Shown: positions 1-12,800 of the stretch, piece after piece | Numbering within the stretch: the first letter of the stretch is position 1 | Layout: each line of letters starts with the position of its first letter | Source of the DNA: Triatoma infestans | Lineage: Eukaryota > Arthropoda > Insecta > Hemiptera > Reduviidae | Direction: 5' to 3' | Assembly: GCA_011037195.1 (NCBI GenBank) | Contig: JAAEAF010003173.1 | Span: 1 to 64,000, forward strand | DNA length: 64,000 bases | The notes under the pieces: model-generated | What the model was told of the DNA's origin: nothing | The model's input: only the letters and a program-made list of their open reading frames with translations | The model's database searches: none | Translations under genes and position numbers: made by a program

Positions 1-342
1 AAAGCAATAGGTTTGTCGCACATTCTTTTGCAGAGAGGCAGTTCATTTGAAATGCACTGCAAACATTGTCTTGGCTTCATGAAATTAAATTAGAAATATG
101 TAGGTTCAATTCAAATCTAAAAAAGGCTTCCAATTAGCAAGAGCATGAAGTTAAGAATAGGATGCAATTTTCAATTAGAGTAAAAATGAACCTGAACATA
201 AAAACAACGACCGATTAAGTCACTGATCTGTTACAACTAGGTGGATTGTCCTACAGTAGGAATCTTGATATACCGTTTGAACTTAAACAGAAGAGACAGT
301 TATTCTGTTCTAACTCCTCTTTTTATCAAAATTTTATCTTAG

Positions 343-409
343 CTAGAAAAATTAAAATGTGAAAGAGAAGTCAATAGGCAAACAAAATATGAACAGGGGT
401 TATTGTTAA
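343..409 (+). other. possible upstream dynein exon (stalk coiled coil 1)
   Basis: A good acceptor (CTAAC branch-like site, pyrimidine-rich tract, TTATCTTAG ending at 342) opens an uninterrupted frame reading LEKLKCEREVNRQTKYEQ and then a leucine-rich stretch. Its spacing of L, E-V and L-L resembles the end of coiled coil 1 in outer-arm dyneins. It lies where the next upstream exon would be expected. No clear donor is visible and about 12 residues would still be missing before the exon at 803, so the 3' end given is approximate. Otherwise 1-802 is AT-rich intron. Confidence 0.3.
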
Positions 410-802
410 AACTGCTTAAACACACACACTTTCACTCGCTCTTCTGGATTGATAAATTCTTCCTAAATCTTGTATTAATTCAAAACATCCGTAATTAATT
501 CATTATTAGAAACGAAGTCACAATTTCATTTGTAAATATCTTTTTCTCATATGAGCATTGCATGCAACAATTAGTTCATATTTAGAGGGAACATCATTAA
601 TTCAATTAATTGCTTATCACATTAAATACACATTCGCCAGGAAACAAATACTTCCTAATCCTTAAATTAAGAAATGAAATTCGAAGTTATAAAAATGTAA
701 AATAATAAATATTGAAGTTGAACTTTATAAAGCCAAAATTTTTTACTTTATATTGTTTCATTGAAATTGTTATTTTCATATTAGTTTGTCGCTTGTTTTT
801 AG

Positions 803-3800
803 CGAAAGAAGAAGAAAGGAAGTGTCAAATTATTGAAGAAGATGTAAAAATTAAACAAAAATTATGTGAAGAAGATCTGGCAATGGCACTGCCTGCTTTG
901 GAAGCAGCTCAGAATGCTCTGAACACTTTAAATAAGGTTCATATTAATTAATTAATTAATATAATTTCAGCTAAATAGGATACTCAAGAATTAATAATCG
1001 TTTGATTACTTTAAAAATAAGGGATGTGGGTAAATTGAGTAATTAAGACTGATATTCTTTAAGAAAAGATGAAATTGTGGAGAAATCACTACCAATTTCA
1101 ATGTCCATGTGGTGATTATTATCTCTTTCTATAATTTGATAATATTTCACGTTCCGATAAAAAGCTTCTAACGATTCATTAATGAAAACAATATTATTAA
1201 TATCTAATTGCTTGAAGATTTATGACTATTTATTTTTAAAGACAAATCTTACGGAAATGAAATCTTTTGGTACACCTCCAGAAGCGGTTGCAAAGGTCGC
1301 CTCTGCAGTTATGGTTTTGTTGGCAAAGAAAGGCAAAATTCCAAAAGATAGAAGCTGGAAAGCAGCCAAGGTATTTATATAAAATATATTTTTTTTATAC
1401 TATTCATATATTAGATATATGAGTATGTGATAGTCAGTTAGTTGCATACGCTACACCCACATAGTTGCATACATCTGCAGAAGATTCCATGGATATTGTA
1501 GAATGTTGAGGTTACCTATGTATTATTCCTGTTGCTTGGCTGCAACAGGAATAATACTTACCTTGGCAACCTCAACATTTAACAATATACATGGGCATGG
1601 GAATCTTCTGCAGATTAGTTCAAGAATGAAACTGCTTGGGTAAATGCATGCAATACCACACACTCACACATACTGTATATTTAGCAGACGACTTCATTTT
1701 ATGGAGCCATAATAAATTTCATTCTCAATGGATTTGGCTATACAGCCTTAAACATAAACATATACAGCCTTGCTTGTGGAAACAGAATCAATCGGCTGGC
1801 AGTTAACTGGGAAGAAAAATCTCTTGGAACCATTTAAGTAATATACATATTAAAGAGCTGAATCCCTTTACAACTGGTAAAGAATGAACCGCTTTGCATG
1901 GTGAAAAAGTATTGGTGGGCCTATATGCCTACTCCAATCGCAAGAGCATTGTCACCATATTCAAATGACGTAATAAATTCTTTTTTTTTACTAAAACTCT
2001 TATGTTTGTACATAAGTTTCAAATCTAGAAATCGTATCTTATTTATTTTATGTGTTAAAAAACACTTCGGCAATAAGAAGCTGTTTTATATTTATTTATT
2101 TTTGTAATTTAAGGCGCGACAACATCTATGGGCATTGGCGCCCAAAGTATTTAATCGTTGGAAAAGTGAACATAGCATCTACTACAAGTTGCATCCTTTT
2201 ACAATATAGATCAATTTGGAGTTGTAAATCACATTAATTTTAAATATTACTTTCTACTTTTTTTTTAACATAAATGAGAAAATAAAAAGTAACTCATGTT
2301 TGCAGGCAATGATGGGTTCTGCCGATAATTTTCTGAATGCTTTAGTAAATTATGATAAAGAGAATATCCAACCGGAAATAGTTAAGGCAATACAACCCTA
2401 CATAGAGGATCCACAGTTCACTCCAGAAAATGTTATTACCAAATCAAGTGCAGCAGCTGGTAAGAAACATGTTTAAAAAGTAATCAATGTGTAAAATTGA
2501 ATATCATTAGGGTGTGTTGAATTAGACGAAGGAGAGAGACTCCTGTGTAAATCTTGAAGGCGTCAATTTCTCCTCCCCAAAGAAGAAAATCTCAGCCATA
2601 CAATCCCCTCACAATAATGTATACTTGCAGTGTTTTTTCCTCTTCTACCTGGCAAAAGCTGCACAGGCAATCCGTCGTACAAATAAGTCGCTATCCTTAT
2701 TACTTCCATTTTGAAAACTAGTTTTGCAGTTTACAAATAGTTTTGTTTCTTGAACTTAAAATTGTTTTATTCCATGGTTAAACAATGGAGCCTGTTCTTG
2801 CACTAGCATTTAAAAATTTAACAGAAGACCATCTGAAAATTTTGTGTCCTGCTGCACAAAAGCTGTTACATAAGCAAAGTATAAACTAAAATTAAAGTAG
2901 AAATAACAATCTTATAAACATAACATTTAAATATACATATAGTTTGTTGCAATTTTGTTAGAAAGAAATCTCTACTATGCTTTCTGTATAGTCTTGTAAT
3001 TAGCTTGTCCTTCTTTGGTGCGAGGGTTCAATTCCCATTGGGGCTTCAAGGATTTGACTCAGCGAAATAAAGATGATATAATTGTTGGAAACAGACTAGA
3101 TCTTGGTTGTGAGGGCCACACAATACGGGGATGAAAACTAATATGAGCTGCCTGAGCCCACCTTTCATAAACTCACCATCAGGAAAGCCTTACCCTCCTT
3201 GGACGTTGCCCCAAGTTTAGTTTTAATTGATGGATGCTATATAAGTTGTTTACAGCTACATTTTATTTGTTATAATTCTGTAATTGGAGTTAAAATAAAA
3301 CGGATTTCTTCTAGGATTGTGCGCTTGGGTAATAAACATAATGAAGTTTCATGAAGTATGGATGATTGTCCTTCCTAAAAAGAAAGCAGAGGCAGCTGCA
3401 CAAGCTGAACTTCTCCAGGCTCAAACTAGATTAGCAGAGATAGAAGAAAGAATTTCGGTATGATTTTCTTGCTATTTATTCTAAATCGTGATCAAAATAT
3501 ATATACGAATTTAGCAAAGACATAATAAACTAAAAATCATGTAAATTTACCGATTATCCTCCATGTCTTTTATTTGTAATTTCCCAAGGGTGTCTCGTTA
3601 ATTTTTTTATGTAAAAAGTAACTTACAGAAACTAGTGTAAATATAATTGTTGTTTTAGTAGTTAGTAAACCAGAGGTTAACTAAAACCGACCAGTAGTGA
3701 AAACATTATCGAAAATGGTGTACTCAAATAACTTTCTCATACATAGTTTTACTGATTTATTTATATGCGTTATGCCCTATTACAGATTTCACATGTGACT

Positions 3801-6800
3801 GAAAATGTACAATATGTACATCCGAAAATTTACACTTACATAAGGGAAAAAATATTTGCATTTAAAAAAAAACTAATATAATTTATTCATAAAAAATGAA
3901 TAAAAGTAATTAATTGCGCATTTTTTTGTTGTGAAACAAATGACTATTATTTACAGAAACTTGAAGAGCAATTGAGCGTGCTAACTTCTCAGTTTGAGGA
4001 AGCATTAGCTGAAAAACAGGCATGTGAGGCCGAGGAAGAGAAGACATTGCAAGCAATTGATCTCGCTAACAGGCTTGTCAATGGGCTTGCTTCGGAAAAT
4101 TCTAGATGGAAATATACTGTGGCAAAGTATTATTATATTATCTATTTATTATTATTAGGCAGTAATATGTCTGGCAATACCCATCTTAAAAAATTTATGC
4201 AACAAGTATTTGCAGATTAATAAATTGTTTAAGTAAACATCTTTGAAATTCAAGCCATTCCAAAATAACTTGTCATTTATAGATTATTCATTTTAAAACA
4301 TTAGGAGTTAAGAATGTATTTTATGTGCAGCTTATCTGGACAAATTACAACTCTACCAGGGGATATCCTGCTAGTAACAGCATTTATTTCATATGTTGGA
4401 AGCTTTACGCGTCATTATCGAGAAGAATTAATGAACAATCATTGGAAACCACAGCTTACGAAATATAAGGTACATCATAAGCCCGAAATATAGATTTTTT
4501 TTTTTTTGGCGCAACAACTGCCAAGGTCATAATTTTATAATGTGTAGCTAGATAACATTGCATGCAAAATTTGTGGTCAGTACTTGCCTCCTCCAGCAAG
4601 TCTTAATGGAAAGTTTTGACGGAAATATCTTTTAATTTTTAGCCAGAAATTCCATGCACGCCTGGTATAGATCCCATGTCAATGCTAACGGATGATGCCC
4701 GAATAGCATCGTGGAACAATGAAGGCTTACCAAATGACAGAATGTCAGCGGAAAATGCTACAATTCTTACGAATTCTGAAAGATGGCCGCTTATGATTGA
4801 TCCTCAGGTAATATTATTTTTTTGCATAACGCAGGACATTAACGCCAGTGCTACTTTACAATAGTTCACGTTTCAGAAACTTTTTATAACATTAAGTCTA
4901 ATTAGATTAACTTTTAGCTGCAAGGAGTTAAATGGATAAAATCCAAATACGGCAATGAACTGAGAGTTATTCGTCTTGGTCAAAAAAATTATTTGGATAA
5001 AATTGAGAAAGCTGTTACTGATGGTGCTACATTGCTTCTTGAGAATATTGCCGAAACTATTGATCCAGTTTTAGATAATCTTCTTGGCAGGAATCTTGTT
5101 AGGAAAGGGAAGTTAGTAATTTTTTTTTTCTATAATAGATTTTATTTTATAATATTTTTGTAGAGAATGCTACAATTCTATCGCGTATTCTAATCTATTA
5201 TCTTGAGGTAATAGTCCCATTACTATTTTAATTACGGTCAGATTAAAATTGAGAAAGGGCAGTTTACCATTAATATATTAATGTCTGTTAGAAGTGTTAA
5301 AAGAAACGATGTTTCTCTGATGGTAATTTTTGTAGACTTGATAATGATGCTTAAAAATTAAAAAAACCTATTGTAAATCGCGAAGCAATCTTTTAAAAAT
5401 ACTTCTATTGATTGGATTAGAAGCTTATAGATTGGTCTTCTAAACAAAATTAGTATTTAAATTAATTTCATTTCTGAATTGTTTGAAAAGTGAATTACAT
5501 TTCTGCCTTAATTGTTTTAGAGTATTAAAAATTGGAGATAAAGAAATAGATTACAGCAGTAAGTTTCGACTTATTCTTCAAACTAAACTAGCTAACCCTC
5601 ATTATCAACCCGAGATACAAGCTCAGACCACACTTATTAATTTTACGGTTACTAAAGATGGGCTTGAAGAACAATTACTCGCAGAAGTGGTGAAAGCCGA
5701 AAGACCAGATTTAGAAACTCTAAAGGTTTGCTGCATACAATTCGGTTGAAATTGATTGAGTTTTAGTTGATACAAAAATGGTTGCAAATTTAGTTTATGT
5801 AAAATGTTCTTAATTATATTTTAACATTTTTTCCAGGCAAATCTCACCAAACAACAAAATAATTTTAAGATTCAACTGAAGGAATTAGAAGATGAACTGC
5901 TTGCTCGGCTTTCAGCAGCTGGGCCTGATATTTTATCCGATAAGCAATTAGTTGAGAAGTTGGAATCCACCAAGAAAACTGCAGAGACCATTGAAATGAA
6001 AGTAGCTGAAGCTAAAGTTACTTCTAGCAAAATTGATGCTGCTAGGGAAATGTATAGATCTGTAGCGATTAGAGCATCAATTTTATACTTCATTGTTAAC
6101 GATCTAAATAAGATAAATCCTTTATATCAATTTTCTCTTAAGGTTAAGAATGAACAGACAAATAAAATAGGATTATTTGACTTTATCTGTAAACAATAAG
6201 AATATTCCTATTTTTCAGGCATTCAGCATTGTCTTTCAAAATGCAATTGAAACAGCGGCATCATCTGAAGATGTTGGTGTCAGAGTAACAAATCTAATTG
6301 AAAACATTAGTTACTGTACATTTAGATATACAACCAGAGGATTGTTTGAATGTGATAAACTCATTTTTACAGCACAAATGACCATACAGGTAGGAATGAA
6401 TATTGAGCAAAATAAAAAACCTTTTACAAAATCTGCAATCACGAAATCAAATCAGCAAATATTCATTAAATGAATTCCTATGATAGATTTTACTTAGAGA
6501 CCGTCAAATATCAGAAAGCGAATTGGATTATTTATTGAGATTTCCATATATTCCCAGTTTGATAAGTCCTGTTGACTTCCTTACCAATACACTTTGGGGA
6601 GGTGTGAAGGCTTTGTCCATGATGGATGAATTCAGGTAAGTTGGATATGTTTGGATACGATTGTTTATATACCACATTATTGATTTTCTTTATATTTCTT
6701 AAAAAACTTAAATTGAAATAATTTAGGTAAATTAATAAAATCTAAATACAAAATAGTTCAAACAATGGCATGTACTCTAGTATATCCATAAAGTAACAGC

Positions 6801-9800
6801 TAATAGCAATATCTGTAAAAATACTCCGACCTCTAAGAATGCTGTGAACTTGTTAAACATTAACCAGACTTTGACAATTTTTAGGTTCAATCAGCTCCAT
6901 TATCTTTATTTCATGTAAAATATTTTGATAATTGAATTTTATTGAATGCTATTATATGGTTGAATGTATATATATATTTATTTATAAATTTTAGGAATTT
7001 GGATAAAGATATAGAAGGTTCAGCCAAAAGATGGAAAAAATTCGTAGATGGAGAAAGCCCTGAAAAAGAAAAGTTTCCTCAAGACTGGAAAAACAAAACA
7101 CCATTTCAGCGTTTGTGTATGATGCGCACCCTTCGCCCTGATCGTATGACTTATGCAATCAAGTTAGGTTTTACACATCAAAGCATTTTTTAAATGTTGG
7201 TAAAATTAAATTAATATTTTTTTTCACCAGCACACAGTCTTTCATCAGCATCAATTACTAACTTTTCCATTAATACTTTGATTATTTACAGCCTTCATTA
7301 AATTACTACTTCCTGATGAAACGATATGTAGTTAAAGATTTTATTGCAGAGGAAAATCTGTTAATAATATTCTGTGCCTTGCTCATTTTTAAATTTGATT
7401 AAATATTATATATTTATGCATTATTACTATATATATATATATTCCCGAAAAATCTATATATTTTCCTTATTCTATTAATAATTTTAAGTTTGATTTCTCT
7501 CTTCAATGTCTTCTTCAAAATGAAATAACTTTTTTCCTTATTTGTCCAGATTTTTCATAGAAGAAAAGTTGGGAGCAAAATTTATAGATGCGAGATCTAT
7601 AGAATTTGAGAAATCATTTAAGGAAACAAATGCTACTGTACCAGTTTTCTTTATCCTTTCTCCTGGAGTCGATCCAACAAGGGTGAGATCAGTCTAAAAA
7701 AGAATCTCAACTGTACAGAAATTAATTGCTTGTAGACTTTCATTTATATTAAAATGAATATAAATTCATTTTATATTTCTTAATTCATTTTTTCCACTTC
7801 TTTGAAATGAAATTTGTTTCTTTTATTACTTCATATTCATTTTTCTTATGCTTTTACATATATATCATCTTAAATTACACATACATACACATCTTTAAAA
7901 TGCTTGGGTTCAAAATCATCTTTTGATTATGTAAATTACAAGAAATATAATTTGTTTTTTTACATTTCTATTATTACTTTTTCACGATAGGATGTCGAAA
8001 GAGTTGGAAAGAAATTAGGATTCGCTGCTGAACGAAAAAATTTTCATAATGTGTCATTGGGTCAAGGACAGGAAGGTATTGCGGAAGCTGCTATTGATAA
8101 AGGTGCTAGGTACGGACACTGGGTTATCTTGCAGGTAAATAAAACTTTAAGTAAAAAATTATTTAATAATTATTAAATTAATTATTTAAGGCCAGTTTAT
8201 TATACCTATCTATACTATACAACAAACAATTCCACTTCTTATTCATCTAATTTGTAGAAACTAATTTCAGTAGCCTTAAAGAAAGGGCATTCAAAAATAT
8301 ATGAAAAATACATTCAATTTTATTATTATTACATTGAGGACATGTTTCTCCGGTATTTATTTTATAATTGCGTCTGTTCAAATATAACTTAATTTTTTTG
8401 GTAGAGATTGACTTCTAAATTGACAGGTTAAATATATTTTTACTCAAGAAACGTTTGACACCAAGTCCGGTTTGTGCAGTTTTGTAAAAAATATTTTTAT
8501 GTACAGTTATTACAGGTAAATAAAAAGAAGGGCTCATTCACTCCCATAATACTGAATCAATTAAATTTTGCTTATATTGGTTTAATATAAATATTTATAT
8601 ATTCTAATTAAACTGGAATCATGGCTCACCCAGGAAAACCATAAGAACCTATATTATAACAATTTCTTTCAGTGACTGACCCAATTAAATTTAATTATAC
8701 AATAGTTATCATTACTATCGCAAAGCATCAATTTTTTATAACAAAATTTTAGGCATTCCATTATCACGCATTAATAGTATTTTTATCCACCAGTTATTAG
8801 ACATTTTAAATGCCTGATATTTAATATGAACTAAACCAGATTCACATTTTACAATATAACACCTGGAGTCGTGTTTTGGCCACAAAAAAATAAATATTTA
8901 ATAAATTTCTTTTGAACAACTTCTAAATTTCATAAATATCTGAATGCCCGCACCAACGCTACTATAACAAAGCTGTTCTAATTAAGCTGTTAAATAAAGT
9001 TATTCTGAGATTCCATGATGATGAATTTGAATTACATATATATTATTTTTCTAACGGAGTTCATAGCATGAATCGACCTCCTGACATAATAATCAACCAT
9101 GTCCTGAGATGCCAAGTGCAAAACACCTGAACTAGACATAATAATTCCTAAGTAACGAATAGAGCCGACATTTCTATTTTATTTTTTGTATTGTACAGGC
9201 TAACATCATCTATTTTTCTAGGACTGTATAACTAAAAATTATTGTTTTAGTTTCTGAAAAGTTTACCCCTAAAGAACTTTTATACATTAGGATTCTAGCA
9301 GGTGCAGCTTTCTTTGAGCTTCGCCTGAGATGTTAGAGAGCATCACCAGATTATCAGCATACTTAATGAAGTAACAATCGTATTAAAATCATCGCTGACA
9401 CTGTCACGTTTGTTTTCTTACAGATAGTTCTCAGAATCATTTATTAAGATTGAAAAGAGGAGGGTAAGATAAATTTTCACCCTCTAATACCCCAAGGAAA
9501 ACGTATCAGAGTAATCGTCAGAAATTTTAACACGGAATGTGCTTGATTATAAAGGTTTGACAAAATTACAATCCGTTTCCTACTTATTCCAAAACGAATG
9601 AGTTTATGCCAAAGAGATTGTGGTCTGTATTGTCCAAACGCCTTTTTGCCTGGAACGTGGCAAATGTTTTCCTTTTTGGCCTTCATTTGAAGCAAGAGTA
9701 AAGAGACCGTCTGCATAGCCCTGTTTTTCCGAAAGCCTTTTTGGCTATTCCACTCATAGATTTACCTCTCAGTCCAATTAGTGAGGCGGTTGCTAAGCAC

Positions 9801-12800
9801 CTGGTAATCGTAATTTTAGTTATCGTATTTATCAGTGAAATGCCTCGATAATTTCTGGTGACTCGATAATTTAGAGTCGCCCTTTATATAGAATAGAAAC
9901 TTCCCGCTCGCTGACGAAACTCTTTAACATCTAAGATATTATTAAATAAATTTTTAATGAGTAATATACCATTATCAGTAAGATGTTTAAAGAATTTATT
10001 AGTTAAACTGTGTAGTTCTGACGCTTTGTTTATTTTACAGTAATTAATGGTTGCTTTAATTTCATTGAGAGTAAAAGTTGCATCGAAATAAGGGTGAAAT
10101 ACTTCGATCTATAATTGGCTTGGGTTCACAGTGTTCGTTAAAATATAAATTCCAACTTTCAATTCTTATTTCATTTTGTTTTAATTCTTTATTGTTTAGA
10201 TGGCAGATAGTTATCCAAAATGTTTTGCTGTCTTCAATAAATTACTATTAAAAGTTACTCTAAGATTTTCATTATAATCTAATGTAGCCTCTTTTATAAC
10301 TTTCCTGTAATAACTTCTTTTCGGCATAAATTCTAAATATTTATTAGACTAAATTCATTGGACAGGGATATTTTGAAAGCACATTTTATGGATGATGGGA
10401 ATATACCAGTCAGATTTGAATCAAGGTTTATTGACAAAATTTGGTTGTTACGAATATAAATAAAGGAAGGTTAGCAACATTTACTTAAAGTTCAGTTGTT
10501 ATTGTCCACAGAATATTCATCTTGTTGAAAACTGGTTACCAATGTTGGATAAAAAAATGGAATCAGCTCATGAAAATCCTCACAAAAATTTCAGACTGTT
10601 CTTGAGTAGTGAACCTGCTCCTGATCCTGCTGCGCATGTCATACCACAGGTAATTTCACTATACTGAAATATACTGCTTTATTATTGCAGAAATCAGTCG
10701 GTTTTACTTTTATCTTATTTATTGTAAAAGGAAGGAAGGAAGGAAAGAATTTCGAAATTGTGATTTCATCAGAATTACATACATTGAGGTAGAGCCCATG
10801 TAATTGCAGTAATATTTGGTAATAAACATATACAATTCTTTCACCTTTATTGTGCAATTTTTCCGAAGATTTTTGAAGAAAGGGGTATTTTAAGAGATTA
10901 AGAGTTAGACTTACATACATATCATTTAAACTTTCTGTTACTGTTAAAGACAATCAGATCTGTAGCAAATATTCCCATTTTGAAAAAGTTATTAATCAGA
11001 TTTGAAAATTGCCAAATAATGTAAATAACAATAGTATTTTCAGATATACATGCAATTTTAATATGTACATAGAATTTCAATCATATCCTTATTATAAATA
11101 AGTCAGAAAGCAGGGAGCATATGGAACAAGCATCAGAACAATTTCTCATTGACTATTTGCTTACAATTTAAATCATGATCATTATTTCTTTCTTTTATTA
11201 AAAAATATCATATTTAAAAAGGCACAGTTATGACCGTAAATCTTCTTTACCAGTACTTAAAATTAAATAATCAATATTTCTCTACTCTAGGGAGTGCTAG
11301 AATCTTCTATAAAGATAACTAATGAACCGCCTACTGGGATGCTCGCTAATTTACATAAAGCACTAGATAATTTTACCCAAGACACTTTAGAGATGTGCTC
11401 CAAAGAGGCGGAATTTAAGGCGATACTTTTCTCCCTTTGTTATTTCCATGCAGTTGTCGCCGAGAGAAGAAAGTTTGGTGCTCAAGGATGGAATCGTAGC
11501 TATCCGTTTAATATTGGTAAGATAATTTTATTTATTACTATTCATAATAGTATTACATTTATACTGTAAAGTAAAGCAATCGATAATATAGGAATAATTT
11601 ATAAATTGTTATTGCATCTTTGTACCCAAAACTTCTTGAAGTATTGGACGTTTTTATACCAACTATTTTTCTAACGTTTTTATACCAACTATTTTTCTAA
11701 CGTTTTTATACCAACTATTTTTCTAAATATTTTATTGTCATGGTGCTGTAGGGGATTTAACCATTAGTGCCCATGTATTATATAACTACCTTGAGAACAA
11801 CAGCAGAGTTCCTTGGGAGGATCTTAGATATTTGTTTGGAGAAATTATGTATGGTGGCCATATAACTGATGATTGGGATCGCAGACTTTGTAGGACCTAC
11901 TTGGAAGAATATATGTGTCCTCAGCTGGTTAGTCTAATGAATATCTTATGTATTTATGTATGTGTATTTTTATCTTTTAATCTATTCAAATATTTATTCT
12001 TAATGCATTTACAATTCATACTTGGTAACAGTGGCAGCCGGTGAAAATTTTAAGTGGTATTACATTATTGTTATTATTATTATTATTATTATTGTTTGTC
12101 TTTGAGGAGGGACCTAACCCTACGCTATCCAAAGCCCCACTGGGCCTAAATAGCAAATCAACAACAACCAGGTGTAGAACAAAAATCCAGGCCCTGGTCT
12201 AATCCATCTAAGATTCACCGCAGTCCGAATTAGGACATAACCTTAAGGGGAAATAGCCTTTAGGTATTTCATGGAGCTCTTCCACAGACATCCTGTTCCG
12301 ACCAAAGGATCCTAACCCTACGCTATCCAAAGGATGGATCCTGAACCTAATTTCCTCACAATCTAGGCAATCAGTCATAAGGTGGATGAGTGTTTCCTCC
12401 TCTCTCTCATAGACTTTACAAAAGGATCCGGCATGAGCCCCATTATGTAGAGATGTCTCCTTAAACCCCAATGTCCAGTAAAGGATCCAACCAGATGCCT
12501 GAGAGAGCTCCATGAAAGACACAACTCAGCTCATCCAGAAGGATGAATGCTGTGAAGCTATCCATGACTGGAAGCCTGACCGACATATGCCAACAGCAGG
12601 CTCGGGACCAATGAAAGGGAGAGAGGCGCCTAATTTGGCAAACCTATCCACCTCCTCATTCCCAAAAATTCCCATGTGGCCCGGTACCCAGACTAGAAGC
12701 ACATCCTTCAGAGAAGAAAGCTCTTCCAGTCTTTTAGAACATTCTAACACCAACCTGAAGTGAAGGCACATGAAGTCAGCGCCTTCAGCGCAGCTTGAAG

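Larger units (their letters stand above)
803..4126 (+). other. dynein stalk and microtubule-binding domain exons
   Basis: Five exons encode the antiparallel coiled-coil stalk and its tip. The first (803-936) is the end of coiled coil 1, rich in Glu/Lys and ending in [12 protein letters not shown]. Exons 1242-1370 and 2306-2459 carry the microtubule-binding globule ([21 protein letters not shown], then an [11 protein letters not shown] stretch). Exon 3315-3457 opens with [15 protein letters not shown], the usual transition out of the globule. It then starts coiled coil 2, which runs through 3957-4126 to [14 protein letters not shown]. Spacing matches the family residue for residue around the 4126/4331 junction, where an Asn codon is split between exons. 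Confidence 0.9.

Noticed and set aside
6498..6635. Dynein exon starting at the TTAG ending at 6497
   Set aside because: It breaks the frame; the ATAG ending at 6486 keeps it and restores family residues.
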